From the NCBI GenBank assembly GCA_963822095.1, contig CAWGGS010000049.1, positions 37,829-101,828 of the forward strand: DNA of 64,000 nt. Direction: 5' to 3'. Below the pieces are notes generated by a model that saw only the letters and a list, made by a program, of their open reading frames with translations, made no database searches and was not told the origin of the DNA. The position numbers and the translations under genes were made by a program. This stretch comes from CAWGGS01 sp963822095 (GTDB taxonomy: Bacteria; Desulfobacterota; Desulfobulbia; Desulfobulbales; Desulfocapsaceae). Position 1 is the stretch's first letter. Every line of letters begins with the position of its first letter. Of the stretch, positions 41,449 through 51,051 are shown in pieces.

Positions 41449-42225
41449 AAATCCTCTCCAATCCCCTTTTCCACAAGTGTTATATCTCCGGAGAGAACCT
41501 GATGGCTTTTTCCCGTCTCATCCTTAACCAACCAGTCTTCCTGATTGATCAGGCCCCTCAGAAAGTCCATACACAACTTCACCTGAGTTCGTTAGCCATT
41601 GCAGCCACTTACCCGCAAGCATATCCTTCCTGCGCCATTCGGTGAGAATTTCAGGAAGTCCTTTTTGCTGTAAAATATTCAGCTTTCCAAGTATTCGCAT
41701 CCTGACCTTGGTAAAAATCTCCATGATGGAGATATTCATCTCCGGTCAGAATCGCAAGTGATGTCACCTTATCGTGAAGTTACTCCTGGAAATCTTTTTG
41801 TTCTGAATTTACGTTAACCCCAACGCCGATTATCGCGAATCGGTTCTCCTCATCTTCCGATAGAGAAGATGACTCCGTCAAAATACCACAGCATTTCTTC
41901 CTTGCCAAAAAGACATAATTGGGCCATTTCAGAAGCATTTTTTGTTGAGTTACATCCTCAAGAATCGTCGCCACTGCCAAACCGCTTGCAAGCGTAATCT
42001 TCGAAAAGTCCTCTACAGAAAGAGAAGGGTAGACTATCAGAGAGCAATACAGCCCCTTCCCAGGGGGTGATTGCCAGTGCTTGCCCAGTCTCGCCCGTCC
42101 GCGGCGGCCCGCATCCTGGGACTCAAGCAATGACCGCCAGACCTTCTTCAGCTGCGTTTGCTGCTAACGTATAGGCTGTTCTATTGGTTGAAGGTACATT
42201 GCGAATAATATAGAGCACTCACATC
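41449..42225 (-). pseudogene. birA: birA (biotin--protein ligase) pseudogene
   Basis: The minus strand gives most of a biotin ligase, but in several frames. The pieces are TSTNRTAYTLAANAAEEG, SQDAGRRGRARLGKHWQS followed by PPGKGLYCSLIVYPSL, LLKWPNYVFLARKKCCGILT and FAIIGVGVNVNSEQKDF. Then come FTKVRMRILGKLNILQQKG, EWRRKDMLAGKWLQW and KDETGKSHQVLSGDITLV, with a stop near 41449. At least four frame changes are visible: extra T in ACCTTCAACC (about 42190), extra T before GAGTCCCAG (about 42124), one between 41740 and 41780, and one near 41525. The usual GRGRLG and KWPND motifs are also altered. Confidence 0.85.
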
Positions 42226-42251
42226 CGTTCCTTTCCCTGGAAATTAGAAAA

Positions 42252-42283
42252 AAAAAGTGCAGAGTATACACTCCGCACTTTTA
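42252..42283 (-). terminator. Terminator of dsrABD
   Basis: On the minus strand AAAAGTGCGGAGT pairs with ACTCTGCACTTTT and runs into a long U tract, about 25 bases after dsrD. Confidence 0.9.
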
Positions 42284-42308
42284 ATTCATCCAAAGAAGAT
42301 AAAGCAGA

Positions 42309-42554
42309 TTAGTTTATTCCTTCTGAACCCTCTTCATTTTTGATACGGCTCTTCAATGCGTACATAGTGGTGGATCCGGAAGACCAGAACATCAGCTTTC
42401 CTTCCTTAACCAGGTCATTGGCAGCATTCTTTACTGCACGGGGTTTGGTATCGGGGTCGCACGCGTAAAAATCTTTTATGTACAGCTGAGGTTTCGGAGA
42501 TTTTTCTGCTTTCTCCAAAATTGCCGCTTTGAGATCTTCAATACTTAAAGCCAT
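42309..42554 (-). CDS. dsrD: Dissimilatory sulfite reductase-associated protein DsrD
   Basis: An 81-residue winged-helix protein (SIEDLKAAILEKAEKSPKPQLYI, KLMFWSSGSTTMYAL). DsrD is reported to activate sulfite reduction by DsrAB allosterically. The ATG at 42554 has AAGGAGA upstream and matches the family start (MALSIEDLK); the longer frame to 42593 is not needed. It is the third gene of the dsr operon and is followed by a terminator. Confidence 0.95.
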   Translation of the reverse strand: MALSIEDLKAAILEKAEKSPKPQLYIKDFYACDPDTKPRAVKNAANDLVKEGKLMFWSSGSTTMYALKSRIKNEEGSEGIN

Positions 42555-42643
42555 AATGAATCTCCTTATTGATTTTTTAGAAGAAAGCATCAAAGTTCCC
42601 GGCCGAACCGACTACCGGTCCGGCCGAGGGGTTATCACTTTAA

Positions 42644-43771
42644 TTACTTTATATGGCTTGTGTACTTGAACTGAGTCGTAGTACGCCAGGTGTCATATGC
42701 AAGGCGATAATCGTCGATGCTCTTCTCAGTAAACGGTATATCACATTCCTCAAAGAAACGCTCCCAACCAATACGCTCCGCCCAATCTCCAACACGCTCA
42801 TACTTTCTGGCGCCGGCGGAATAGGCAACAACTATCTTCTTGATGGCCTCAACCACCTCAGGCCACCGAGGTGTGTTGTTGGGGAGAAACGGAATAACGA
42901 GTTTTGAGAACTTCGGTACACTTATACGGTTGGATACTTTTCCACCGACAAGAATTGCAATACCGTCACCTTCCGGGTCAGCCAGAGGCATAGCCGGACA
43001 CATGGTATAGCAGTTACCGCAGAACATACAACGCTCGACATTGACCTTAACGGTTTTAACCTCTTTACCATCTACCTCAGCCTTGGCAGGTTTTACAGCG
43101 CCAAGCGGACAGGAGGCGATGGCCAGAGGCAACTCGCAGACACCGGTAATACGGCTGTGGTCGATCATCGGCGGTTTACGATGGACACCGAGGATGGCGA
43201 TATCGGAGGCATGGACGGCACCGCACATGTTCAGGCAGCAGGCCAGAGCGATACGGCATTGGGCTGGCAAGGTCATGGAGGTGAAGTAATCGAACAGTTC
43301 ATCCATAACGGCCTTGACGACACCGGAGGCATCCGTTGCCGGAGTATGGCAGTGGACCCACCCCTGGGTGTGAACAATATTTGTAATACCGGCTCCGGTT
43401 CCGCCTACGGGGAACTTGTTGCCGCGGCTCTTCAAATCATCCAGAAGAGGTTGAACTTTATCCTTGGAATCGACCATGAACTCGATATTGTTCCTGGTGG
43501 TGAAACGCAGAAACCCGTCACAATGTTTATCTGCGATGTCACAGATCTCGCGGACAAATTCTGCTGACATCAGCCTGACGCCACCGGCACGAACAGTATA
43601 GACCTCTGCACCGGTCTCTGATTTATGCATCAGAACTCCTGGCTGAGTAATCTCATGCCAGAGCCATTTTCCTTTGTTTTCCTTTATAACAGCAGGCTGG
43701 AACTGCCCATAATGGAGAGGACCGAGATCGGACATCCTTCCTTCCATCGGTTTTTCTGGATTATATCCCAT
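42644..43771 (-). CDS. dsrB: Dissimilatory sulfite reductase, beta subunit
   Basis: With DsrA it forms the alpha2beta2 enzyme that reduces sulfite in the cytoplasm (trisulfide on DsrC in vivo). The 375 residues contain sirohaem-[4Fe-4S] ligand cysteines Cys141 (VHCHTPATD) and ALACCLNMCG (178-183), and a ferredoxin insert CMFCGNCYTMCPAMPL. It lies 54 bases after dsrA with a good ribosome-binding site. Confidence 0.98.
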   Translation of the reverse strand: MGYNPEKPMEGRMSDLGPLHYGQFQPAVIKENKGKWLWHEITQPGVLMHKSETGAEVYTVRAGGVRLMSAEFVREICDIADKHCDGFLRFTTRNNIEFMVDSKDKVQPLLDDLKSRGNKFPVGGTGAGITNIVHTQGWVHCHTPATDASGVVKAVMDELFDYFTSMTLPAQCRIALACCLNMCGAVHASDIAILGVHRKPPMIDHSRITGVCELPLAIASCPLGAVKPAKAEVDGKEVKTVKVNVERCMFCGNCYTMCPAMPLADPEGDGIAILVGGKVSNRISVPKFSKLVIPFLPNNTPRWPEVVEAIKKIVVAYSAGARKYERVGDWAERIGWERFFEECDIPFTEKSIDDYRLAYDTWRTTTQFKYTSHIK

Positions 43772-43825
43772 GATGTAAAACTCCTTATAGTATCATTGAT
43801 AAAAACGAATCAAATCATCACAGCA

Positions 43826-45106
43826 TCAAGCTGCATGTTTCTTTCGGAATTCGACGACATCACGCTCAAATCCGCCGGGAACCTCTTCCTCATTCCAGAA
43901 GACATAGGGGTTAGAACGCGGCTCTTTTACCATTTGAGGAATCGGATCAACGCCCATGACTTTGATAAAGGTCGGCAGTCCAACACGCTGCATGGTCTCA
44001 CCAACACGCTCACGATTCTTACCAACCTCCATCCACCAATCCCAAATAGTCTCAATGAAATCCACCAACTCCTCGTACTCGTTGTCCTTAGTGACCTTCA
44101 TGAAAGGAACGATCAAGGTGGCGAACTGGGCACCGTCGAGGATCGGGGCCTTGGCGCCGACACAGATGGTTGCACCTTTGTCAACACCAGGACGAAGCGC
44201 ACGCGGCATGACATTGAGGCAATGCATACAGCGAGTACATTCACTATCGTTGATCAGGAGCTTGTCGCCGTCCATCTTCATACACTCGGTGGGGCAGAGC
44301 GCGATAACCTCTTTTTCGATATCGAATTTACCCCAGTCACGACCACTGTGGGCGCCACCGTTGGCCGGGTAATTACCGGCAATATACTCTTTGACGGCAG
44401 CCTGATCTATGCGGATATTGTCTTTCCAGGTACCGATAACGGCTATATCGGAACGAGCTATTGCTGCAACGCAGTCATTGGCGCATCCGGAAAATTTGAA
44501 TTTAAACTTATAGGGGAAGGCCGGTCGATGGATCTCGTCCTGATATTTCTGGGTAAGGAAATAGCAGCATTCTTCTGTATCATAGCAGGACCACTCACAA
44601 CGGGACTCACCAAGGCAGTTAGCCGGGGTACGGAGGTTGGAGCCGGAGCCACCGAGATCCTGTCCCAGGTCATGGGTCATATCCCAGAACAGAGGCTCGA
44701 GATTTTCAGTCCGTGTACCGATAAAAATGATATCACCAGTGGAACCATGGAAGTTGGTCATGCCGGATCCATATTTCAACCAGAGATTCATCAGGTCGCG
44801 GAGATGCTTTGTGGAGTAGTACTTGGATGACGGCTGGGCAACACGAACGGTGTGAAAATGCTCGACACCCGGGAACTGCTTCGGCATATCGGAATAGCGG
44901 CCAACGATACCACCGCCGTAACCGAAAACACCTACGATACCACCGTGCTTCCAGTGGGTAATCTTGTCCTTATAGGACAATTCGAGCTGACCAAGAATGT
45001 CCCAGCACTCGGGCTTGGTTTCCGCCTGGTGCTTCATGTCGGTAACGAAGCTTGGCCACGGGCCACTCTCCAATTGATCCAACAAGGGCGTTTCATGTTT
45101 TGCCAT
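43826..45106 (-). CDS. dsrA: Dissimilatory sulfite reductase, alpha subunit
   Basis: The catalytic partner of DsrB. The 426 residues are complete (MAKHETPLLDQLESGPWPSF to the C-terminal FRKKHAA). The sirohaem-cluster cysteines are Cys164 and Cys170 (CLGESRC) and Cys208 and Cys212 (FSGCANDC). The ferredoxin domain has ECTRCMHCLNVMP. The sequence is of the reductive bacterial type. AAGGAGGAAATC precedes the ATG. A strong promoter lies about 290 bases upstream, leaving a long leader. Confidence 0.98.
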   Translation of the reverse strand: MAKHETPLLDQLESGPWPSFVTDMKHQAETKPECWDILGQLELSYKDKITHWKHGGIVGVFGYGGGIVGRYSDMPKQFPGVEHFHTVRVAQPSSKYYSTKHLRDLMNLWLKYGSGMTNFHGSTGDIIFIGTRTENLEPLFWDMTHDLGQDLGGSGSNLRTPANCLGESRCEWSCYDTEECCYFLTQKYQDEIHRPAFPYKFKFKFSGCANDCVAAIARSDIAVIGTWKDNIRIDQAAVKEYIAGNYPANGGAHSGRDWGKFDIEKEVIALCPTECMKMDGDKLLINDSECTRCMHCLNVMPRALRPGVDKGATICVGAKAPILDGAQFATLIVPFMKVTKDNEYEELVDFIETIWDWWMEVGKNRERVGETMQRVGLPTFIKVMGVDPIPQMVKEPRSNPYVFWNEEEVPGGFERDVVEFRKKHAA

Positions 45107-45391
45107 GATTTCCTCCTTTGAATTCCTATTTAAACTTCAACCTTAACCTAAAAAATAGACTTAGTAACAGATTCCGTCTCCAGGCAGCATACCGAACCAT
45201 AACCGGCCAAACCACAAGAGAACTATGAAAAAGTTGCGGCAAGTCAATCTACGACAACCCTCTTCATATATTCAGCAAACCGAAGAAATAGCAACTGGGC
45301 ATCGGCCCGGCAAATTCGCCGGTTTTTGCAGTGATTATCCATAGGCGAAGGCATAAACTCAGCCTTCTAATGAATAACCATTCAGCGGGAG
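45107..45391 (-). other. Long 5' leader of dsrABD
   Basis: If transcription starts just after the promoter at 45392-45420, the mRNA has an untranslated leader of about 280 bases. On the minus strand it contains a GAAGGC/GCCTTC hairpin (about 45344-45366) and an AACCGGCGAATTTGCCGG hairpin (about 45308-45326). No riboswitch class is recognised. The second hairpin read on the plus strand ends in TTTTTG and would look like a terminator in that direction. Confidence 0.5.
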
Positions 45392-45420
45392 AGGATATCC
45401 GTGAACGTCTTTTTTGTCAA
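45392..45420 (-). promoter_or_regulatory. Sigma-70-type promoter of the dsr operon
   Basis: On the minus strand a perfect TTGACA (45415-45420) and TATCCT (45392-45397) are separated by 17 bases. It is the best promoter match in the pgi-dsrA gap. Confidence 0.7.
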
Positions 45421-45471
45421 CAAAAAATGGAATGTAACTTATGCACAAAACATGGCGTGTTTACTACTTTA

Positions 45472-47082
45472 TCAGGTATCTCCTCCGATGCTTGCCGCCT
45501 GTAAAATGGCCGTTTCAAGACTCCCCCCGTCACCGCCCTCTCCCTTCATCGAACTGAGGAATCGACCGGCCAAAACCTTACCCAATTGCACCCCTTCCTG
45601 GTCAAATGAATTAATATTCCACAAAAAGCCCTGGAAAACGATCTTTGCCTCGTACAAGGCCAGAAGAGCGCCCATGCTTTCCGGGGTTAGACGATCCGCC
45701 AGGATTATGGAATTCGGACGGTTTCCGGGAAACCGCCTATTCGGGTTCTGATTTTTCCTGCCTGCGGCCAGAGCCAGCGACTGGGCGAAAAGGTTGGCCA
45801 GGAGTTTCTGTTGTGAACTTGTTCCGTCTATCTCCACATCGTCTTTAAACTGACTCTTTCGAAAACCAAGGAATTCAACGGGTACGATTTCCGTTCCCTG
45901 ATGAAGCAATTGATAAAATGCATGCTGACCATTGGTTCCGGGTTCCCCCCATAAAACCGGCCCGCTTTTACCGGATACATCATCTCCATGGCGGGTTATT
46001 GATTTTCCGTTACTCTCCATGTCACACTGCTGTAAATGGGCAGGAAATCTGTGCAGCGCCTGACTATAAGGGAGCACCGCCACAGTCGGAAATCCTAAAA
46101 AATTGTGGTTCCATACCCCAAGCATGGCCAACAAAAGAGGCATATTTTGGACAAGGCTCTTGTTCTCGGCATGATCATCCATTGATGCAGCCCCACGGAG
46201 AAAATCCAAGAATTGATCGAGGCCAAGATAAAACCCCAACGTCACCGCTCCGACCATCGAGCATGTACTGTACCGGCCACCGATGTAATCATACATATGA
46301 AATGACCTGAGATACCTTTCCGGATTATCCATCGGGCTCCCCTCCCCGGTAACGGCTATACAGCGACGCGACGGATCAAGCCCCCTTTCGATGATGGCTC
46401 TTCTGACAAAAGACTCGTTGGCCAGGGTCTCCAACGTTGTCCCGCTTTTAGACACCACACCTACAAGGGTTCTGGTCAAATCAACACGGCGAAGGACGGA
46501 GGCGGCATCGTCTGGATCAACATTGGAAATAAAATGAACATCTCGCCCGCGTCGGCCGAAAGGTCGCAAAGCCTCAAAAACGCAGCGTGGTCCAAGATCG
46601 GAACCACCGATACCGACATGGATCATTGCAGTGTATGGCTCATCCTGTTCATTGGATATTTTGCCGTTTTCCAACTCATCAAGAAATGTCTTGAGCTTCC
46701 CGATCTCTTTTTCAGCCTGCCCTGCAGCGACTGGTTCCTTGGGATTGTTGGTTAAAAAATCTCGACAGGCCGTATGCAAAACCCGTCTATTTTCGGATTC
46801 ATACCCGACGATGCGATTCATTACCTCCCCGCGACGCATATCAGCAAATTGTTCTACCAGGCCGCAGTCATCGGCAAGCTGCTGTAAAAGGACAAGAACC
46901 TCGTCGTCGACTCTTTGGGCTGCATAATGAAGTGAAAGATTCGCCGTACGACAGACATACTTCTCAAGCCTCCCATTTACGACCAAAGCGTCCGGAACGG
47001 TCAGGTCGTAAGGTTTGAGAGCGAGTTCTTCGAGCTTTTGAAACGCCTTGGTTTTGTGCCAATCCTTCCAGCTTCTTTCCAT
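45472..47082 (-). CDS. pgi: Glucose-6-phosphate isomerase
   Basis: It interconverts glucose-6-phosphate and fructose-6-phosphate. The 536 residues carry IHVGIGGSDLGPRCVFEAL, VVSKSGTTLETL, GGRYSTCSMVGAVTL and the later EPGTNGQHAFYQLLHQG with the catalytic Glu/His region, plus a conserved Lys near the C-terminus (SFDQEGVQLGKVL). It starts about 20 bases after rpe and GGAG precedes the ATG. With rpe and gap it serves sugar-phosphate interconversion. Confidence 0.96.
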   Translation of the reverse strand: MERSWKDWHKTKAFQKLEELALKPYDLTVPDALVVNGRLEKYVCRTANLSLHYAAQRVDDEVLVLLQQLADDCGLVEQFADMRRGEVMNRIVGYESENRRVLHTACRDFLTNNPKEPVAAGQAEKEIGKLKTFLDELENGKISNEQDEPYTAMIHVGIGGSDLGPRCVFEALRPFGRRGRDVHFISNVDPDDAASVLRRVDLTRTLVGVVSKSGTTLETLANESFVRRAIIERGLDPSRRCIAVTGEGSPMDNPERYLRSFHMYDYIGGRYSTCSMVGAVTLGFYLGLDQFLDFLRGAASMDDHAENKSLVQNMPLLLAMLGVWNHNFLGFPTVAVLPYSQALHRFPAHLQQCDMESNGKSITRHGDDVSGKSGPVLWGEPGTNGQHAFYQLLHQGTEIVPVEFLGFRKSQFKDDVEIDGTSSQQKLLANLFAQSLALAAGRKNQNPNRRFPGNRPNSIILADRLTPESMGALLALYEAKIVFQGFLWNINSFDQEGVQLGKVLAGRFLSSMKGEGGDGGSLETAILQAASIGGDT

Positions 47083-47102
47083 TTCACTCTCCAGTACCTG
47101 TT

Positions 47103-47783
47103 TTACCCACGGTTTGCCATCCCCTTGCTTGCCAGCATTTTCAACTCATCGATAACCAAAGCATACTCCGTATGGCCGTAGACAGCCGACCCTGCTACAA
47201 AAATATTAACACCTGCCTTGGCAGCTTCCTCGATGGTTTTACTGCTGATTCCGCCATCCATCTCAATTCCTATCGGCAATCCAAGGGTATCAATTCTTTT
47301 TTTTAACTCCCCCGCCTTATCAAGACTTGACGAAATAAAGGATTGACCGCCGAAGCCTGGATTGACGCTCATCAACATGACCAAATCCACGTCAGGAAGG
47401 ATAAAATCAACCGCTGCAAGTGACGTTGCCGGGTTGAGGACGACGCCTGCCTTTTTCCCCAGTTTTTTTATGTGGGTGATCGTTCGATGCAGGTGATAGC
47501 CGGTTTCAACATGAACGGTAATCCAGTCGGCTCCGGCCCGGGCGAACGAGTCGACATACAGGTCAGGATTTTCTATCATCAAATGGACATCGACAACCTT
47601 GTCCGTCACCTTTCTGACCGCCTCGACCACCAGAGGACCAATGGTAATATTTGGGACGAAATGGCCGTCCATCACATCCACGTGGATAACATCGGCACCG
47701 GCCAGGTCAACTGCCTGAATCTCCTCCCCCAAGCGGGAAAAATCGGCGGAGAGGATGGATGGAGCGATTTTTAATTCCTGCAT
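47103..47783 (-). CDS. rpe: Ribulose-phosphate 3-epimerase
   Basis: It interconverts ribulose-5-phosphate and xylulose-5-phosphate. The 226 residues form a TIM barrel with IAPSILSADFSRLGEE, VHVDVMDGHFVPNITIG (metal and catalytic Asp), VDVHLMIENP, LVMLMSVNPGFGGQSFI and EMDGGIS with the second Asp. ATG 47783 follows AAGGAACAGTC and is preferred to the Met six codons upstream. Confidence 0.96.
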   Translation of the reverse strand: MQELKIAPSILSADFSRLGEEIQAVDLAGADVIHVDVMDGHFVPNITIGPLVVEAVRKVTDKVVDVHLMIENPDLYVDSFARAGADWITVHVETGYHLHRTITHIKKLGKKAGVVLNPATSLAAVDFILPDVDLVMLMSVNPGFGGQSFISSSLDKAGELKKRIDTLGLPIGIEMDGGISSKTIEEAAKAGVNIFVAGSAVYGHTEYALVIDELKMLASKGMANRG

Positions 47784-47857
47784 GACTGTTCCTTGTATCA
47801 TGTGTATACCCTCTTCGAAAAGAAGGGCAGTGGTTTAGGAGCCGTGAAAACATCTCC

Positions 47858-48961
47858 TTACGTACATCTTCGTATTTCATCGGAGGGCAGTATTTCAACA
47901 TGGCCATCAAACTCCAGAAAAAGAAGAAGCTCATTGACTCTACCTGCCGCAAACCCTGACCGGACAATCAAATCATCCCGTGAGCATGGATAGGCATCCA
48001 GATAATCCAACAGGGTGCGGGCATCCGGATCTTCAGGCAGCGATTCCGGAGCACCGGCAGTATGGGTTCCGGCCAACGGATAGGCACACTCAAGGCCGAG
48101 CTCCTCCAGGATGTCTTCGGCAGTCTGAACCAGTTTTGCCCCCTGTTTTAACAACCAATGCGTTCCTGCGCTTTTGTAAGAATCTATCCTGCCCGGCACG
48201 GCCAGGACTTCTCGTCCCCAATCGAGGGCGAGTTGAGCGGTAATCAAAGACCCGGATTTTTTCGCCGCCTCGACCACCACAACACCCCGGCTCATCCCTG
48301 CAATTATACGATTTCTGGCCGGGAAACGAAACCCCTCAGGACGTGTTCCCAAGGGATATTCGCTGACCAGGGCCCCATCTTCCCGAATCTTATAAAATAA
48401 ATCCTTATTCTGACCTGGATAGACAACATCAAGCCCACAGCCGAGAACACCGATGGTCGGGCCGTCGGCAGAAAGTGCGCCCTGATGCGCCCGGGCATCT
48501 ATCCCCAAAGCCAAACCGGAAACGATGGTCACCGAGGCCCCGGCCAGTTGTTCAGCCAGCAGAAACCCCACCCTGCGACCATAATCCGTGGCTGCCCTGG
48601 AGCCAACAATGGCTATGCAACAACTATTTAACAGCTCTTCACGACCGCGGACATAGAGTACCGGAGGAGGATCCGTTGTCTGTTTGAGAAGTTGGGGATA
48701 ACAGGCATCATCGTAACCAATACATTTTGCTCCAAACCCCAAAGTCCGGTTTAATTCCTGCTCTCCTCTCCGATGGAGGGTCGCAGAATGCGCAAGGCCT
48801 GCAACCTGGCCAGATCTGATACCGGGCGTTGCCTGGAGTTCTTGGGGTGAGGCGGAAAGCACCTTTTGGGGATCACCAAACCAATTAACCAACCTCCAGT
48901 ATCCTGAGAGCCCCAATCCGGGAGCCAGGCTGAGACTCAGCCAATCAAGGACTTGGGACAT
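47858..48961 (-). CDS. dprA: DNA-processing protein DprA
   Basis: It binds incoming single-stranded DNA and loads RecA in natural transformation. The 367 residues contain the Rossmann-like core (IVGSRAATDYGR, VSGLALGIDARAHQGAL, TIGVLGCGLDVVYP, SEYPLGTRPEGFRFPARNRIIAGMS in two blocks) and a C-terminal winged-helix domain (DDLIVRSGFAAGRVNELLLFLEFDG). It is the first gene of the dprA-rpe-pgi run. No topA follows, unlike many genomes. Confidence 0.93.
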   Translation of the reverse strand: MSQVLDWLSLSLAPGLGLSGYWRLVNWFGDPQKVLSASPQELQATPGIRSGQVAGLAHSATLHRRGEQELNRTLGFGAKCIGYDDACYPQLLKQTTDPPPVLYVRGREELLNSCCIAIVGSRAATDYGRRVGFLLAEQLAGASVTIVSGLALGIDARAHQGALSADGPTIGVLGCGLDVVYPGQNKDLFYKIREDGALVSEYPLGTRPEGFRFPARNRIIAGMSRGVVVVEAAKKSGSLITAQLALDWGREVLAVPGRIDSYKSAGTHWLLKQGAKLVQTAEDILEELGLECAYPLAGTHTAGAPESLPEDPDARTLLDYLDAYPCSRDDLIVRSGFAAGRVNELLLFLEFDGHVEILPSDEIRRCT

Positions 48962-49226
48962 TGCACTAACCCCATATCAGTAAATTGTGTTTATATATGA
49001 ATCCCACATTGAACCTGCTGATTGTACGAACCTTATGGTTTAACAAAAAAGTTTGAATATGAGAGAAAAACATTTTTGGGCAAAAAAATCTAGGAGGCAA
49101 ACGTTGGAGGGTGTCTCAAGGATGGAGCCCCCTCTTTCGGTTCCGGCTGGTCCATCAAACACCAGCCGGTGCGAACCGGCGCAAGGTGGGAAAAGAGTTG
49201 ATCGGTGCTAAGACCGTCTCCTGGGC
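48962..49226. other. rpoD-dprA intergenic region with hairpins
   Basis: These 265 bases contain a perfect 9-bp stem CCGGCTGGT/ACCAGCCGG (49144-49152 with 49162-49170) and a GGAGGG/CCCCCTC pair (about 49107-49134). Neither has a clear U tract on the minus strand. They may mark the end of the rpoD transcript or a small RNA. An A/T-rich stretch near 49000-49060 should hold the dprA promoter. Confidence 0.4.
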
Positions 49227-50870
49227 CTAGCGGTCGATCATGAACACCCGCAACTCTTCTATCCTGGATGGATGTTTAAGTTTTTGGATAGCCTGGGCCT
49301 CGATCTGTCGGATGCGTTCCCGTGTCACCGCAAAACACCGCCCTACTTCCTCCAGGGTGTGATCACAATCCAGATTGATACCGTATCTCATCCTCAGGAC
49401 CTTGGCCTCTCGAGGCGAAAGCGACGACATCACCTGACTCAAACATTCACGCAGGCTCTCAACCATAGAGGCCTCATGGGGACCCATTCTCCCGGCATCT
49501 TCAATGAAGTCTGCAAGAAATGTCTCACCGTCATCTCCCACCGGGGTATCAAGCGAGATTGCATCTTTGGCAATTTTCAAGGCAAGCTTGACCTTGCCAA
49601 CCTCTGTGCCGAGCTGTTCCGCCATCTCTTCCGGTGTCGGTTCGCGATGCTCTTCGATCAAAAAATCCTTCGAGACCCTGAGCAAACGGTTGATGGTCTC
49701 AATCATATGAACGGGAAGCCGAATCGTTCTCCCCTGGTCGGCGATTCCGCGAGTTATCGATTGTCTGATCCACCAGGTGGCATAGGTGCTGAACTTATAT
49801 CCCCTATGATAGTCAAATTTCTCCACCGCCTTCATCAAACCGATATTGCCTTCCTGTATCAAGTCTGAAAACTGCAGGCCTCGATTGACGAATTTTTTCG
49901 AAACCGAGATCACAAGACGGAGATTGGCCCGAACCAGGGATTCCTTGGCATGTCTGGTCGTATCTCTACCCGCCTCGATCTCATGGAGAACGGCATTCAA
50001 GGTCTGACGGTCGATGGCTGCCTCATCCTGTAATTGCCGGTTCACTGTCTGTTCAATCACCTGCGGACTGAGCTCTTTGTTCTCGTCGGCAACAGCCAGC
50101 TTATATTCCGTCATTACGTCCACTAAAACCTGACGGAACCGTTGCGAGAGCTCTTCAAGACCGGATGCCACTGTGTTGACACAGCCGGCACAGAGCATCT
50201 TGCCTTGGAAGAGCCTGGAAATATTCTCACCTATGGCTATAATTTCCTGATAGATCCGATCTGCATCCTGGGAGCCGTTTTCCAGTGCGTAGAATTGTTT
50301 ACGCAGGGATTCTCTTTTCTCATCCAGGAGAGTGGCCTCATCCACTCTTTTGAGAAATTGTTTATGTTCTTTATTGACATCACTTGTCTGTCCATCAGAA
50401 ATTCCCAGGATCACATCATAAATCTTGCGCTGACCGACTCTGAGTTCACGGGCAATCTCCTGTATGGCCGGGATTGCCAGTGGTGTGGACAAAACAGCAT
50501 TCTGCACTCTGGCTTTGCCCTCCTCCATCAACCTCGCGAGTTTGAGTTCCTCCTCGTGACTGAGCAAAGTCAGGGTCCCCATCTCCCGAAGGTAGATGTT
50601 CATCGGATCAACAGAATGTTTATTCTGTTTGGCAGAACTTTTTGTTAGTCGCCGTCTGTCCATTTTTCTCCGGTCACTGAAAACACTGCTCCGCCGATCA
50701 GGGAAGTGACTTTTTTTCTCTTCATTGCCGTCCGAATCCGCCAAGCCGTATTGATCAAAACTTATTATGCCGGTCAAATCATCTATTGCCGACTCTCCAT
50801 CAACAGAATAGAGCTCATCACTATTCATTGATTCAGCATACCCCGGCCCCCCTCGCTTGTTTACGGCCAT
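49227..50870 (-). CDS. rpoD: RNA polymerase sigma factor RpoD (sigma-70)
   Basis: The primary sigma factor. From ATG 50870 it has 547 residues. Region 1.2 is PMNIYLREMGTLTLLS; region 2 has NLRLVISVSKKFVNRGLQFSDLIQEGN and FSTYATWWIRQSITRGIADQ. Region 3 is RTIRLPVHMIETINRL, and region 4 is VLRMRYGINLDCDHTLEEVG and TRERIRQIEAQAIQKL. Region 1.1 is reduced to an acidic 70-residue lead. AAAGGGGTG precedes this ATG, so the Met six codons earlier is less likely. It follows dnaG, the usual order. Confidence 0.96.
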   Translation of the reverse strand: MAVNKRGGPGYAESMNSDELYSVDGESAIDDLTGIISFDQYGLADSDGNEEKKSHFPDRRSSVFSDRRKMDRRRLTKSSAKQNKHSVDPMNIYLREMGTLTLLSHEEELKLARLMEEGKARVQNAVLSTPLAIPAIQEIARELRVGQRKIYDVILGISDGQTSDVNKEHKQFLKRVDEATLLDEKRESLRKQFYALENGSQDADRIYQEIIAIGENISRLFQGKMLCAGCVNTVASGLEELSQRFRQVLVDVMTEYKLAVADENKELSPQVIEQTVNRQLQDEAAIDRQTLNAVLHEIEAGRDTTRHAKESLVRANLRLVISVSKKFVNRGLQFSDLIQEGNIGLMKAVEKFDYHRGYKFSTYATWWIRQSITRGIADQGRTIRLPVHMIETINRLLRVSKDFLIEEHREPTPEEMAEQLGTEVGKVKLALKIAKDAISLDTPVGDDGETFLADFIEDAGRMGPHEASMVESLRECLSQVMSSLSPREAKVLRMRYGINLDCDHTLEEVGRCFAVTRERIRQIEAQAIQKLKHPSRIEELRVFMIDR

Positions 50871-51051
50871 GTTCACCCCTTTCATCATATTGCCGATTTT
50901 TACATACCCGAGAAAGCACAGGCAGTTTCATTGCAATTGCAACCGCAACTTCCACTTTATCGACTACTTACTATAGCAAATTAAATTAATTATTCAATAA
51001 CCTCTTGAAAAATTTACCGGAAAATAAATTTTTCCTGATTAAAAAAACGAT

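Noticed and set aside
41225..41476. An 83-codon minus-strand frame after the birA remnant
   Set aside because: It begins inside the birA remnant and no family is recognised; treated as degenerate sequence rather than a gene.
43625..44830. A 401-codon open frame on the plus strand opposite dsrA and dsrB
   Set aside because: It is antisense to two unmistakable genes with catalytic motifs; high codon bias of dsr genes leaves the opposite strand open by chance.
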